A stretch of 64,000 nt of DNA from Dactylosporangium roseum (GCF_025264685.1 NZ_CP073721.1:7395501-7459500); one strand, 5' to 3'; numbered from the stretch's first letter, positions 16,832-26,466 are shown. A program made the numbers and translations. The notes: generated by a model not told the origin, from the sequence alone.

Positions 16832-17716
16832 TCAGGACGTGACGTCGACCGTGAACTCGGCCCGATGGACGGCGCCGGACCTCTGGAACTCGAAGTACAT
16901 CCGGTAGCGCCCCGGGCTCGGCGCGGACAGCCAGAACTTCACCGCCCCGCCCACGAGCCGGTCCTCCGGATGCACGTGCAAATACCCCTGGTCCCCCTCG
17001 CGGATGACGACCAGGTGACCGTAGGCTCCCAGGTAGCGCTCCAGGTCGGTGACCGGCGAGCCGCCCGCGAGGACCCGGAACGAGAGCGGCTGGGTGGCGT
17101 TGACCCGCGGTGTGCCCTCCATGGCGACCGTGAAGCCGCCCACCTCCGCGGTCCGGGCCGCGGGCGGCAGCGCGACCGGGACGTAGTCGCCCGCCACCGT
17201 CGCGTCGACCGCCAGGGTCAGCGGCAATTGCTGGCCGGCCGGGTCGAAGGTGACGAAGTCGGCGTACAACCGGAAGATCCCCGGCGACGGCAGCGTCAGC
17301 GGAACGGTCCAGGTGCCGTCCGGGGCCGCCTCCGGGTGCAGGTGCTGGAAGCCGGTCAGGTCGTGCCGCACCACGATGAAGTGCATCAGCTTCTCGTGAT
17401 TGAGCACGAACCGCGTCACCGGCTTGCCGTCCGGTCCCATGACCCGGAACGAGAACTGCCGCTGAGCTCCGGCGGCGAACGACGTGGTGCTCGGCACGAG
17501 CGTGAAGCCGCTCGCACTGAGCGACAGTCCGGCGAGGTCGCCGGCGACGGCGCCGCCGTGGGAGTGGGACGGGATCGCGGTGGCGGCCGCGGGTCCGGAC
17601 GGCCCGGTGCCCGACGAGGCCGACGGCGCCGTCGTACGGGCGATCACGAAGCCCAGCAGGAGCGCGCCGACGACGGCCACGGCGATCAGTGGGGCCTTAA
17701 ACGACGACGAGTTCAT
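16832..17716 (-). CDS. Membrane-anchored extracellular protein, probable metal (copper) related
   Basis: 294 residues: one N-terminal membrane segment (APLIAVAVVGALLLGFVIA), a linker with SHSHGG, then two beta-sandwich-like repeats. Each repeat carries a His-rich turn: LMHFIVVRHDLTGFQHLHPE and HLVVIREGDQGYLHVHPED. Paired HxHP motifs suggest metal binding outside the membrane. It resembles YtkA/FixH-like secreted proteins but is not assigned to a named family with certainty. The start overlaps the end of copZ by 20 bases, so the two are coupled and copper is the likely metal (inference). Confidence 0.6.
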   Translation of the reverse strand: MNSSSFKAPLIAVAVVGALLLGFVIARTTAPSASSGTGPSGPAAATAIPSHSHGGAVAGDLAGLSLSASGFTLVPSTTSFAAGAQRQFSFRVMGPDGKPVTRFVLNHEKLMHFIVVRHDLTGFQHLHPEAAPDGTWTVPLTLPSPGIFRLYADFVTFDPAGQQLPLTLAVDATVAGDYVPVALPPAARTAEVGGFTVAMEGTPRVNATQPLSFRVLAGGSPVTDLERYLGAYGHLVVIREGDQGYLHVHPEDRLVGGAVKFWLSAPSPGRYRMYFEFQRSGAVHRAEFTVDVTS

Positions 17717-17909
17717 ACCCCGCCTCGTCGACGGCCGTGCGCACCTCGTCGAGCGGCAGCGGCCCGTCGCTCACCACCGTGACGGCGCCGGTGGGCAGCT
17801 CGACCAGTACCTCATGAACCCCCGGAAGCCGGGTCAGCTCCTCTGTCACGGCGCTGACGCAATGGCCACAGGTCATGCCGTTGACCGTGTATTCGGACGT
17901 GAAGGACAT
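17697..17909 (-). CDS. copZ: Copper chaperone, heavy-metal-associated (HMA) domain
   Basis: 70 residues with a single HMA domain. The metal site is NGMTCGHCVSAV, the CxxC that binds Cu(I); strands VLVELPTGAVTVVSD and the YEL end complete the ferredoxin-like fold. ATG at 17909 is preceded by GAGGTGG on the minus strand, which decides the start over the in-frame GTG at 17918. CopZ normally passes copper to a CopA ATPase or a CsoR repressor; neither is in this window. The gene overlaps the next gene by 20 bases. Confidence 0.88.
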   Translation of the reverse strand: MSFTSEYTVNGMTCGHCVSAVTEELTRLPGVHEVLVELPTGAVTVVSDGPLPLDEVRTAVDEAGYELVVV

Positions 17910-17971
17910 GGGAACCACCTCTACCGAGGGACTTTCGATAACTTTTGTCCTATTTGTGGCGTTGGTGACAC

Positions 17972-18934
17972 GTGGGGTTACGCCATACCTTGCGCAGCGC
18001 CGCCACGCTCGTCGCCGCAGGATTCATTCTCCTGGGAGCGCCGGGCGCCGGACACGCCGACCCGGCCGCGGACCGGCAACGGTTGCTCGCCAACGCCTGG
18101 CAGGAGCTCGAAGGCGTCATCGAACGGTACAACGCCGTCCGGGACGACCTACGGGCCACCGACGCGCAGCTCGAGCGGGTCAACGCCCGGACGGGCCCGT
18201 TGCAGGCCCAGGTGGGGGCCGCGCAGCGGGCCGCCGACGAGATCGCCGCGACGCTGTACCGCAGCGGCGCCGTCGGCGGCACGGCCGTGCTCATCGGCGC
18301 GGACTCCCCCGAGACGCTGATGGACCAGCTCGCCACGCTCAACCACCTGGAACACCGCCGCACCGGTGCGCTGAAAGCGCTGAAACTCGCCGAGCGCGAT
18401 CTCGGGGTGCAGCGGGCCGAACTGCAGACGCTGCGCGAACGACAACGCGCGCAGCAGCAGGAGCTCGGCACGCGGAAAGCGACGATCGAGTCGCAGGTGA
18501 AAAGGCTGCTGAACGGACGGATCAAGGCACCGCACGGCGCCCTGAACGACGGTTATCGCCCGGTTTTCACCGACGATCCGGCGGGCCGGGCCGTCCAATT
18601 CGCGTATGCCCAGCTCGGCAAGGTCTACCAATGGGGGGCGGACGGACCGAATTCGTTCGACTGCTCGGGTCTGACCATGGCCGCCTGGAAAGCCGCCGGA
18701 GTCGTACTGCCCCACAACGCCGCCCGGCAGCAGAAGACGGTCACCCCGATCCGGCGCGCGGAACTGCGCCCCGGCGATCTCGTCTTCTACTACAAGGACG
18801 TCAGCCACGTGGGGTTGTACATCGGTGCCGGACGGGTCATCGAGGCGCCACGAACGGGTGAACGGATCTCGATGCGGCTGCTCGACTATGCACCGATTGT
18901 CGGCTATGGCCGGCCCAATTACGGCGGCTCATAA
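17972..18934 (+). CDS. Secreted NlpC/P60 cell-wall endopeptidase with coiled coil
   Basis: 320 residues: signal peptide (ATLVAAGFILLGAPGAGHA), a long coiled coil (about 35-180, rich in Glu, Arg and Gln), then an NlpC/P60 domain. The catalytic Cys is in NSFDCSGLTMAAW (about 231) and the His in DVSHVGLYIG (about 279). It is built like mycobacterial RipA/RipB and their actinobacterial relatives, which cut peptidoglycan stem peptides. Start GTG at 17972. It is divergent from copZ across a 62-base, relatively A/T-rich gap. Confidence 0.9.
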   Translation: MGLRHTLRSAATLVAAGFILLGAPGAGHADPAADRQRLLANAWQELEGVIERYNAVRDDLRATDAQLERVNARTGPLQAQVGAAQRAADEIAATLYRSGAVGGTAVLIGADSPETLMDQLATLNHLEHRRTGALKALKLAERDLGVQRAELQTLRERQRAQQQELGTRKATIESQVKRLLNGRIKAPHGALNDGYRPVFTDDPAGRAVQFAYAQLGKVYQWGADGPNSFDCSGLTMAAWKAAGVVLPHNAARQQKTVTPIRRAELRPGDLVFYYKDVSHVGLYIGAGRVIEAPRTGERISMRLLDYAPIVGYGRPNYGGS

Positions 18935-18967
18935 GATTGTTTGTGTCCTAACGGCGGAGGTGTGAAC

Positions 18968-18981
18968 GTCGGCTAGCCGAC
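18968..18981. promoter_or_regulatory. 14-bp perfect palindrome, possible operator
   Basis: GTCGGCTAGCCGAC is a perfect palindrome with no spacer, about 70 bases before the start of the secreted propeller gene. Gapless palindromes of this size fit a dimeric regulator. It could also be chance in GC-rich DNA; no second copy was noticed nearby. Confidence 0.3.
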
Positions 18982-19048
18982 AGCATGAAGCGGACGCTGG
19001 GCTTCTACTTGACTGTTCCCTGCGCATCCGCCCCCAGGAGTGCTGTCG

Positions 19049-22000
19049 ATGAGGCGTTTCCGCCGCTCCCGTTTGGCAATGGGTCTTGCGCTCGCACTGG
19101 GCGTGCCGGCCACCGTCGCATTCACCTCGCCGGAGGCCGCCACGGCGGTGACAGCGCTGCCGAGCGGTTTCTCGGAACAGGTCGTGCTTTCCGGGCTGGA
19201 CCACCCGACCAAGCTGGTCTTCGCACCGAACGGTCGCGTGTTCGTGGCGGAGAAGGGCGGCACCATCAAGGTGTTCGACAGCCTCTCGGACCCGACGCCG
19301 ACGCTCTTCGCCGACCTCTCCAGCCGGGTCCACAACAACGAGGACAAGGGCCTGCTCGGCCTGGCGGTGCCGCCGAACTTCCCGTCGAACCCGTCGGTCT
19401 ACGTGACGTACACCTGGACCCAGCCGATCGGCGGCGGCCTCGACATCGGCGACGGCTGCCCGACCCCCGGCACCGGTTGCATCGTCAGCGGCCGGCTGTC
19501 GAAGCTCACCGCCAACGGTGACACCTGGACGGGCACCGAGCAGGTGCTCATCAACGACTGGTGCCAGCAGTTCGAGACCCACTCGATCGGCGACGTCGGG
19601 TTCGGCCCGGACGGCGCGCTGTACGTCAGCGGCGGTGACGGCGCCAGCCCGGTCTTCACCGACTGGGGCCAGCAGGGCAACCCGGTCAACCCGTGCGGTG
19701 ACCCGCCGGGCGGCATCGGCGCGGCGCTCAGCCCGCCGACGGCCGAGGGCGGCGCGCTGCGCTCGCAGGACCTGCGCACCACGGGCGACCCGACCGCGCT
19801 GAGCGGCACGATGATCCGCATCGACCCGAACACGGGCGCGGCGAAGACCGACAACCCGATGTACAACGCCAGCACGGACCCGAACGCACGCCGCATCGTG
19901 GCGTACGGCCTGCGCAACCCGTACCGCTGGACGTTCAAGCCGGGCACGAACGAGATCTGGATCGGCGACGTCGGCTGGCGGACGTGGGAGGAGATCAACC
20001 GGCTCCCCAACCCGCTCGCCACGCCGGTGACGAACTTCGGCTGGCCCTGCTACGAGGGCAACAACCCCCAGACCGGATACCGTGACGCCGGCCTCGCGCT
20101 GTGCCAGTCGCTGTACAGCAACAACACGTCGACGGGCCCCGTCTACACGTACGGGCACCACCAGCAGGTCAACGACAACGACGGCTGCCCGACGGGCGGT
20201 TCCAGCCCGACCGGCGTGGCCTTCTACCCGACGTCCGGCGGCAGCTACCCCGCGCAGTATCAGGGCGCGCTCTTCTGGGCCGACTACGCGCGCAACTGCA
20301 TCTACGCGATGAAGACGACCAACGGCACGCCCGATCCGGCGAAGATCCAGACGTTCGCGCCGGGCGCGGCCGGCCCGGTCGACCTGGAGATCGGCCCCGG
20401 CGGTGACCTGTACTACGTCGACATCGACGGCGGCACGGTACGGCGGATCAACTACAACGCCGGCAACCAGCCGCCGGCGGCCGTGATCGGCGCGGACAAG
20501 ACCTCGGGCGCGCCGCCGCTGGCCGTGCAGTTCAACTCGGCCGGCACGAGCGACCCCAACGCCGGTGACGTCCTGACCTACCAGTGGGACTTCACCAACG
20601 ACGGCACGTGGGACGCGGTCGGTCCGTCGGCCTCGTTCACGTACACCACGGCCGGCACTTATACCGCCAAGCTGCGGGTGACCGACGCCGGCGGGCTGTC
20701 GGACACCAAGACACTGCAGATCATGGTGGGCACCAGCGCACCGGTCCCGGTGATCGACACGCCCGCCGCGGGCGCCACGTGGGCGACCAACGACACGGTC
20801 ACCTTCACCGGCCACGCCACCGACGCGCAGGACGGCACCATCCCGGCGGCCAACCTGCACTGGCAGTTGATCCTGCAGCACTGCGCCGCACCGGACAACT
20901 GCCACCAGCACTACATCACCGACCTGGGCGGGGCCTCGGGCTCGTTCATCGGGCCCGACCACGAGTACCCGTCCTACGTCGAACTCCGGTTGACGGCCAC
21001 CGACAGCAGCGGTCTGAGCACGACCGTCACGCGGCGGGTCGACCCGAAGACGGTGAACATGACGTTCAACTCGGTTCCGTCCGGGCTCAACGTCACGGTC
21101 GGCTCGGTCACCGGGGTCACGCCGTTCACCCAGACGGTCATCCAGAAGTCGACGCAGACCGTGTCCGCGCCCAGCCCGCAGACGCTCAACGGCACCTCGT
21201 ACGCCTTCGGCTCCTGGAGCAACGGGGGCGCGGCGACGCAGGTGATCACGGCCCCGGTGAGCAACACGACCTACACCGCCACCTACACGGCAACCGGCGG
21301 CGGGACGTGCTCGGACTCCTTCGGCTACGTGTGCACCACGCAGCCGCGGACGTTCGTCGACGCCGACACGACGGTCCTGCCCCTCACCGGGGACGAGGGC
21401 GTGCAGCAGATCACCCTGCCGTTCCCGATCACGTTGTACGGGCAGCACTACACGACCGCCTGGGTCGACACGAACGGCCTGGTCAGCTTCGTCAACCCGA
21501 ACGGCACCGCCATGTGGCTGAACTCCACGCTGCCCGACCCGGCGCTGCCGAACGCGACGGTCTACGCGTTCCACGACGACCTCGTCGTCGACGGCAACGC
21601 GTCGATCAGAACCACCACCGTGGGCACGGCCCCGAACCGGCAGTTCGTCATCGAGTGGCGCAACCCCTACATCTACGGCAACACCAGCCGGCGCGTCACC
21701 TTCGAGGCGATCCTCTCGGAGAAGGGCGACGTGGTCACCAACTACGCGAGCCTGGACAACGACTTCGAGAAGGGCAGCTCGGCCACGATCGGCGTCGAGA
21801 ACGCCGACGGTACGGTCGCCCTCGCGTATTCGGTGAACACGCCGAAGCTGCAGTCGGGCCGTGCGGTGGTCTTCACCGCGCCGGGCGGCGGCTCGGACCC
21901 GCCGCCCCCGCCGTCCACCGGAACGATCTCCGGGACCGTCACGGTGGAAGGCGGCGGCGCGGTCTCCGGTGCCTCGGTCACCGTCTCCCCCGGCGGTCTC

Positions 22001-22720
22001 TCGGCCATCACCGGCGGCTCCGGCGGCTACTCGTTCAGTGACGTGCTGTACGGCACATACACCGTCACGGCGTCCTACAACGGACAGTCCGCGTCGACCT
22101 CGGTCACGCTGAGTTCGTCCTCGAAGACGGTCAACCTGACCGTGCCCGCCGCGCCACCCCCACCACCGCCCGGCTCCTACGCGGTGTCGACCCTGACCGC
22201 GCCGTTCGTGGCCGCGGAGACGGTGCTGCCGCTGACCGGTGACGACAACATCTTGCAGGTCACGCTGCCGGTGCCGGTGAAGGTGTACGGCCAGACGTAC
22301 ACCACCGCGTGGATCGACACGAACGGCAAGGTGTCGTTCGTCAACCCGGGCACGACGTACGTCGAACACTCGGCCCTGCCGTCCCCCGCCGTGCCGAACG
22401 CCACCGTCTACCCGTTCTGGGACGACCTCGTGGTCGACTCGTCGGCCTCGGTGCGCATGGCGACCGTCGACGGCTCGGTGGTGATCGAGTGGCGCAACCC
22501 GTACATCTACGGCAACGGCGTGCACAACCGCATCTCGTTCTCGGTGGCGTTCGCGCCCGACGGGACGATCACGATGTACTACGCCAGCCTGGACAACGCG
22601 ATCGAGCAGGGTGGCGGGGCGACGGTGGGTGTGGAGAACGCGACCGGCACCGACGCTGCGCAGTTCTCCTACAACCAAGCGTCACTGGCCACGGGCAAGG
22701 CGGTGCGGTTCACGCCCTGA
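19049..22720 (+). CDS. Large secreted glucose/sorbosone dehydrogenase-like beta-propeller with PKD and duplicated C-terminal module
   Basis: 1223 residues. A twin-Arg-poor signal peptide is followed by a six-bladed GSDH/PQQ-dehydrogenase-like propeller (about 40-470; motifs LDHPTKLVFAPNGRVFVAEK, EDKGLLGLAVPP, YGLRNPYRWTFKPGT). Then come a PKD domain (about 480-575), Ig-like segments, and two copies of a module with AWVDTNGLVSFVNP / AWIDTNGKVSFVNP and VIEWRNPYIYGN, separated by a carboxypeptidase-regulatory-like domain and Pro-rich linkers. The modules resemble nidogen-like extracellular domains. The start ATG is chosen because CAGGAG lies eight bases upstream; GTG at 19040 is the alternative. 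Likely acts on or adheres to polysaccharide outside the cell; cofactor unknown. Confidence 0.8.
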   Translation: MRRFRRSRLAMGLALALGVPATVAFTSPEAATAVTALPSGFSEQVVLSGLDHPTKLVFAPNGRVFVAEKGGTIKVFDSLSDPTPTLFADLSSRVHNNEDKGLLGLAVPPNFPSNPSVYVTYTWTQPIGGGLDIGDGCPTPGTGCIVSGRLSKLTANGDTWTGTEQVLINDWCQQFETHSIGDVGFGPDGALYVSGGDGASPVFTDWGQQGNPVNPCGDPPGGIGAALSPPTAEGGALRSQDLRTTGDPTALSGTMIRIDPNTGAAKTDNPMYNASTDPNARRIVAYGLRNPYRWTFKPGTNEIWIGDVGWRTWEEINRLPNPLATPVTNFGWPCYEGNNPQTGYRDAGLALCQSLYSNNTSTGPVYTYGHHQQVNDNDGCPTGGSSPTGVAFYPTSGGSYPAQYQGALFWADYARNCIYAMKTTNGTPDPAKIQTFAPGAAGPVDLEIGPGGDLYYVDIDGGTVRRINYNAGNQPPAAVIGADKTSGAPPLAVQFNSAGTSDPNAGDVLTYQWDFTNDGTWDAVGPSASFTYTTAGTYTAKLRVTDAGGLSDTKTLQIMVGTSAPVPVIDTPAAGATWATNDTVTFTGHATDAQDGTIPAANLHWQLILQHCAAPDNCHQHYITDLGGASGSFIGPDHEYPSYVELRLTATDSSGLSTTVTRRVDPKTVNMTFNSVPSGLNVTVGSVTGVTPFTQTVIQKSTQTVSAPSPQTLNGTSYAFGSWSNGGAATQVITAPVSNTTYTATYTATGGGTCSDSFGYVCTTQPRTFVDADTTVLPLTGDEGVQQITLPFPITLYGQHYTTAWVDTNGLVSFVNPNGTAMWLNSTLPDPALPNATVYAFHDDLVVDGNASIRTTTVGTAPNRQFVIEWRNPYIYGNTSRRVTFEAILSEKGDVVTNYASLDNDFEKGSSATIGVENADGTVALAYSVNTPKLQSGRAVVFTAPGGGSDPPPPPSTGTISGTVTVEGGGAVSGASVTVSPGGLSAITGGSGGYSFSDVLYGTYTVTASYNGQSASTSVTLSSSSKTVNLTVPAAPPPPPPGSYAVSTLTAPFVAAETVLPLTGDDNILQVTLPVPVKVYGQTYTTAWIDTNGKVSFVNPGTTYVEHSALPSPAVPNATVYPFWDDLVVDSSASVRMATVDGSVVIEWRNPYIYGNGVHNRISFSVAFAPDGTITMYYASLDNAIEQGGGATVGVENATGTDAAQFSYNQASLATGKAVRFTP

Positions 22721-22748
22721 TGTCATACCCGGTTGCTAGCTTCTGGGT

Positions 22749-24839
22749 GTGCGTCAGGAAGCGTCTGTTGTTCTGAAGAAGCTCGCTGGTCCTTCCGCCG
22801 AGTTGCGGGAGGACCAGTGGGTCGCCATCGAGGCCCTGGTCGGCCGGGGCCGCCGGGTGCTCTGCGTGCAGCGCACCGGCTGGGGCAAGTCCGCGGTCTA
22901 CTTCGTGGCGACCGCGCTGCTGCGCGCCCGCGGCGCCGGCCCGACCGTGATCGTGTCGCCGCTGCTCGCCCTGATGCGCAACCAGGTCGACGCCGCGGCG
23001 CGGGCCGGCATCACCGCTCGCACGATCAACTCCGCCAATCTGGAGGAGTGGGACGAGATCACCGCGGAGATCACGGCCGGCGCCGTCGACGTGCTGCTCG
23101 TGAGTCCCGAGCGGCTCAACAACCCCGACTTCCGCGACAACGTCCTGCCCAAGCTCGCCGCCACCACCGGCCTGCTGGTCGTCGACGAGGCGCACTGCGT
23201 CTCCGACTGGGGTCACGACTTCCGCCCCGACTACCGGCGGCTGCGCACCCTGCTGCTCGACCTGGCCCCCGGCACGCCCGTGCTCGCGACCACCGCGACC
23301 GCCAACGCCCGGGTCACGGAGGACGTGGCCGAGCAACTCGGCGACGCCCTGGTGCTGCGCGGCTCCCTCGACCGCGAGTCCCTGCGGCTGGGCTCGCTCA
23401 CGCTGCCCTCGGCCGCGCACCGGCTCGCCTGGCTCGCCGACCACCTGCGGGACCTGCCGGGCTCCGGGATCATCTACACGCTGACCGTCGCCGGCGCGCA
23501 TGAGGCGGCCGCCTACCTGCGCGGCCAGGGCTACGAGGTGGCGGCCTACACGGGCCAGTCCGAGGACAGCGACCGCCGCGCCGCCGAGGCCGATCTCCTC
23601 GACAACCGGATCAAGGCGCTCGTCGCCACGTCGGCGCTCGGCATGGGCTTCGACAAGCCCGACCTCGGTTTTGTGGTGCACCTGGGTGCCCCGTCCTCCC
23701 CAATCGCGTATTACCAGCAGGTGGGCCGCGCGGGCCGGGCCGTGCGCAAGGCCGACGTGCTCCTGCTGCCCGGCACCGAGGACGCCGCCATCTGGCGATA
23801 CTTCGCGTCGCTGGCCTTCCCGCCGGAGGAGCAGGTGCGCGCCGTCCTCGACGTGCTCGCCGCCGCCGACCGCCCGCTGTCCACGGCCGCCCTGGAGCCC
23901 CGGGTCGAGTTGCGCCGCAACCGGCTGGAGCTGATGCTGAAGGTCCTCGACGTCGACGGCGCGGTCCGGCGGGTGCGCGGCGGCTGGGAGTCGACCGGCT
24001 TCGTGTGGGAGCACGACACGGCGCGCTACGCGCGGATCTCCGAGGCCCGGGCGGCGGAGCAGGAGTCGATGCGGCAGTATGCGGCGCTGACCTCGTGCCG
24101 GATGGAATACCTGCGCTCGCTGCTCGACGACCCGGCGGCGGCACCGTGCGGGCGCTGCGACAACTGCGCCGGGGCCTGGTATTCGACCGAGGTGTCGGGT
24201 GACGCGCTCGCCGGCGCCCGGGCACACCTGGGCCGGGCCGGCGTCGAGATCGCTCCGCGTCGCATGTGGCCGACGGGCCTGTCCGCCGTCGGTGTGCCGT
24301 TGTCGGGCAAGATCCCGGCCGGCGAGCAGGCCCTGCCGGGCCGCGCGATCGGCCGGCTCAGCGACCTGGGCTGGGGCGACAAGCTCCGGCGCCTGCTGGC
24401 CTCCCCCGACGGCCCGGTCCCCGACGACGTCTTCGCGGGCGTCGTCGCCACCCTGGCCGAGTGGGCGAAGGGCGAGGACCGCTGGCCCGAGCGCCCGGCC
24501 GGTGTCGTGGTGGTCGGCTCGCACAGCACCCCACGGCTGGTCGAGTCGCTGGGCGAGCGGATCGCCGAGGTCGGCCGCCTACCGCTCCTCGGCACGGTCA
24601 CCCCGAGCGCCTCGGCGGACGGGGCGTCGCGCACGAACAGCGCCCAGCGCGTCCGCGCCCTGCACGCCGCCTTCACCGTCCCTCCGTCGCTCGCGTCCCG
24701 CCTGCCCACGCTGACCGGCCCGGTCCTGCTGGTCGACGACCTGGTCGACAGCGGCTGGACCATGGCGATCGTCGCCCGCCTGCTTTGCCAGTCCGGCGCC
24801 GCGGCCGTCCTCCCGTTCGCGCTGGCGTTGTCCGCCTGA
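22749..24839 (+). CDS. recQ: RecQ-family DNA helicase fused to a phosphoribosyltransferase-like domain
   Basis: 696 residues. Helicase part: RTGWGKSAVYF (motif I, about 43), DEAHCVSDWGHDFRPDY (motif II and the RecQ signature), TTATAN, QVGRAGRA (motif VI), and a zinc site CRMEYLRSLL...CGRCDNC (about 450-473). The last 150 residues are not RecQ: GVVVVGSHSTPRLVESLG and GPVLLVDDLVDSGWTMAIVA, the PRPP-binding loop of type I phosphoribosyltransferases. No HRDC domain is seen. The GTG start lies 28 bases after the preceding gene. DNA unwinding in repair is secure; the role of the PRTase part is not. Confidence 0.88.
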   Translation: MRQEASVVLKKLAGPSAELREDQWVAIEALVGRGRRVLCVQRTGWGKSAVYFVATALLRARGAGPTVIVSPLLALMRNQVDAAARAGITARTINSANLEEWDEITAEITAGAVDVLLVSPERLNNPDFRDNVLPKLAATTGLLVVDEAHCVSDWGHDFRPDYRRLRTLLLDLAPGTPVLATTATANARVTEDVAEQLGDALVLRGSLDRESLRLGSLTLPSAAHRLAWLADHLRDLPGSGIIYTLTVAGAHEAAAYLRGQGYEVAAYTGQSEDSDRRAAEADLLDNRIKALVATSALGMGFDKPDLGFVVHLGAPSSPIAYYQQVGRAGRAVRKADVLLLPGTEDAAIWRYFASLAFPPEEQVRAVLDVLAAADRPLSTAALEPRVELRRNRLELMLKVLDVDGAVRRVRGGWESTGFVWEHDTARYARISEARAAEQESMRQYAALTSCRMEYLRSLLDDPAAAPCGRCDNCAGAWYSTEVSGDALAGARAHLGRAGVEIAPRRMWPTGLSAVGVPLSGKIPAGEQALPGRAIGRLSDLGWGDKLRRLLASPDGPVPDDVFAGVVATLAEWAKGEDRWPERPAGVVVVGSHSTPRLVESLGERIAEVGRLPLLGTVTPSASADGASRTNSAQRVRALHAAFTVPPSLASRLPTLTGPVLLVDDLVDSGWTMAIVARLLCQSGAAAVLPFALALSA

Positions 24840-24869
24840 CATCGGCTCCCGACGCACAGCTTGTCGCGC

Positions 24870-24944
24870 GTCGATCTTGCAGTTGTGGTGCCTGACAAAC
24901 CAGGCATTCAGGGAGTGTCCCGGCACCACAACTGCAAGATCGAC
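24870..24944. repeat. Palindromic element copy 2
   Basis: Perfect 23-bp arms at 24870-24892 and 24922-24944 around a 29-base centre. The arms start GTCGATCTTGCAG, with C where copies 1, 4 and 5 have T, and the opposite arm carries the matching change. Between the ends of the convergent recQ and FHA genes. Confidence 0.9.
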
Positions 24945-24960
24945 CCAGCAAGGGGAGGCG

Positions 24961-26322
24961 CTAGTCGACCAGGCGGAGCGCTACCGTCGGGGCGTCCAGC
25001 AGGACCGACGCCGGCTCGGAGCCGACCACGGTCTGGAGACGGTGGTCGCCGATCACCAACTCGACGCCCGTGTACAGCTCAACCGAGTCCCATCCATCCA
25101 GTTTGTACGACTTGCGATACAACCGTTCGGTCTCCTCCTTGATGTCGGGAGCCGAGCGCTTCCAGATGACCGTGCCGTTGTCGCTGGTGTCGGTCACCAC
25201 CAGGCGGTCGCCGTCCACCGCCAGCTTCACGTGCTCCTTGGCGATCCACGCCGCGGCGGCCTCGTGCAGCCAGGAGCCCACGGAGACGTCCTCGGGACCG
25301 GCGGGCTCGCGGCCGACCACCACCGGGTGCTCGGAGCTCACCACGAACCGGCGTCGCGCCAGGTCCTCCACCACCACCGCCACCGCGAAGGCCCGCGGGC
25401 GGGGGCCCACGTCCTTGAGCGGCTGGCCGTGACGAGGGCAGGCGGGAACGCCGGCACGCATCCTCGGCACCGGCTGGCCGATCTTGCGGAACCGGCCGAA
25501 CGCGGGGCAGTCGGGCTCGCCGCACTGCCACTCGCGGGCCATCAGCGCGGCACCGACGCCGCTCGGCTCGGCCCTGGTGAAGCGGCGGCGCACCACCCGC
25601 GTGCGGCCGAAGCGCTGGGAGCCGCGAGCCTTGAACGACTGCGGCCCGGCCTTGCCGTCCGCGGCCGCCGCAGCCGCGGGAGCCGGCGGGGAGCCATCGG
25701 CATCCGCCGCGGACGACGACGACGGGGAAGGGGCCGGTGACTCGTCAGCGGAGGCGTCCGCCGAGGGCGGGTCGACCGGGATGATCGGCAGTGTCGCCTT
25801 GCCCATGACCACCAGGCGTTCCTTGCCGTCCTTGGGCGGGACGGGCTCACCGGCGGGGTTGAGCACCGCGCCGCCGGCCCGCGGGATCAGCCGGAGGATC
25901 CGCTCGGGGCTGTCGGCGAGCCAGGGGAACCGTGTGGCGTACTGCGGCACGTCCCGGACCACGATCAGGGGAAGCCCGGTGAAGTCGGCGATCTCGACGG
26001 GTCGGTCGGCCACCACCGGCGTGACCTCGATCAGGCCGTCGTCGGCCCAGCGGCCCAGGACCATGCGCTCCTTCGACGTCAGCGCCGACTCGGAGAGCAC
26101 CTCGCGGCCCACCACCGGATAGAGCATGACGCCCGCGTCGATCAGGTAGCGACTCAGCGCGTCGATCGCCATGCCCAGACGCAGCAGGTTGATCGGCCGA
26201 CCCCCGTCGAGGGCCATGAACCTGGCGACCTCCGCCAGGTCCACCACGGCCTGCGCGAGCGTGACGTCAGTCGTCAGCCGCTGCTCGATCGTGTCCATGA
26301 CCCGGCTGACCTCGAACCGCAC
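24961..26322 (-). CDS. FHA-domain protein with zinc-ribbon-like middle
   Basis: 453 residues. The N-terminal 150 residues are helical and unknown; 210-255 is a Pro/Ala/Ser linker; about 260-300 has Cys pairs (CGEPDCPAFG, then VPACPRHGQP) suggesting a zinc ribbon; about 320-400 is a forkhead-associated domain (HPVVVGREP, KEHVKLAV, TDTSDNGTVIWK), which binds phosphothreonine. The GTG at 26322 is supported by GGAGG upstream. A Ser/Thr kinase gene lies just upstream on the same strand, so this protein is a likely substrate or reader of that kinase (inference). Confidence 0.8.
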   Translation of the reverse strand: MRFEVSRVMDTIEQRLTTDVTLAQAVVDLAEVARFMALDGGRPINLLRLGMAIDALSRYLIDAGVMLYPVVGREVLSESALTSKERMVLGRWADDGLIEVTPVVADRPVEIADFTGLPLIVVRDVPQYATRFPWLADSPERILRLIPRAGGAVLNPAGEPVPPKDGKERLVVMGKATLPIIPVDPPSADASADESPAPSPSSSSAADADGSPPAPAAAAAADGKAGPQSFKARGSQRFGRTRVVRRRFTRAEPSGVGAALMAREWQCGEPDCPAFGRFRKIGQPVPRMRAGVPACPRHGQPLKDVGPRPRAFAVAVVVEDLARRRFVVSSEHPVVVGREPAGPEDVSVGSWLHEAAAAWIAKEHVKLAVDGDRLVVTDTSDNGTVIWKRSAPDIKEETERLYRKSYKLDGWDSVELYTGVELVIGDHRLQTVVGSEPASVLLDAPTVALRLVD

Positions 26323-26466
26323 GGCGCCTCCTACCTTCCGACCCCGACACCCTATGGGCAATCGGCCCGCCAGAGGGCCGGACGCCACGAGGATCAGGAC
26401 TTGTGTACCAGCCGGGAAGGTTGCACGCCATAACCTACAAACTGAAGATCACCCTACGAAAAGGAT

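Noticed and set aside
18929..22678. A 1249-codon minus-strand frame opposite the propeller gene
   Set aside because: It is Arg/Val-rich with no recognisable fold and is explained by GC-rich codon bias of the real gene on the other strand.
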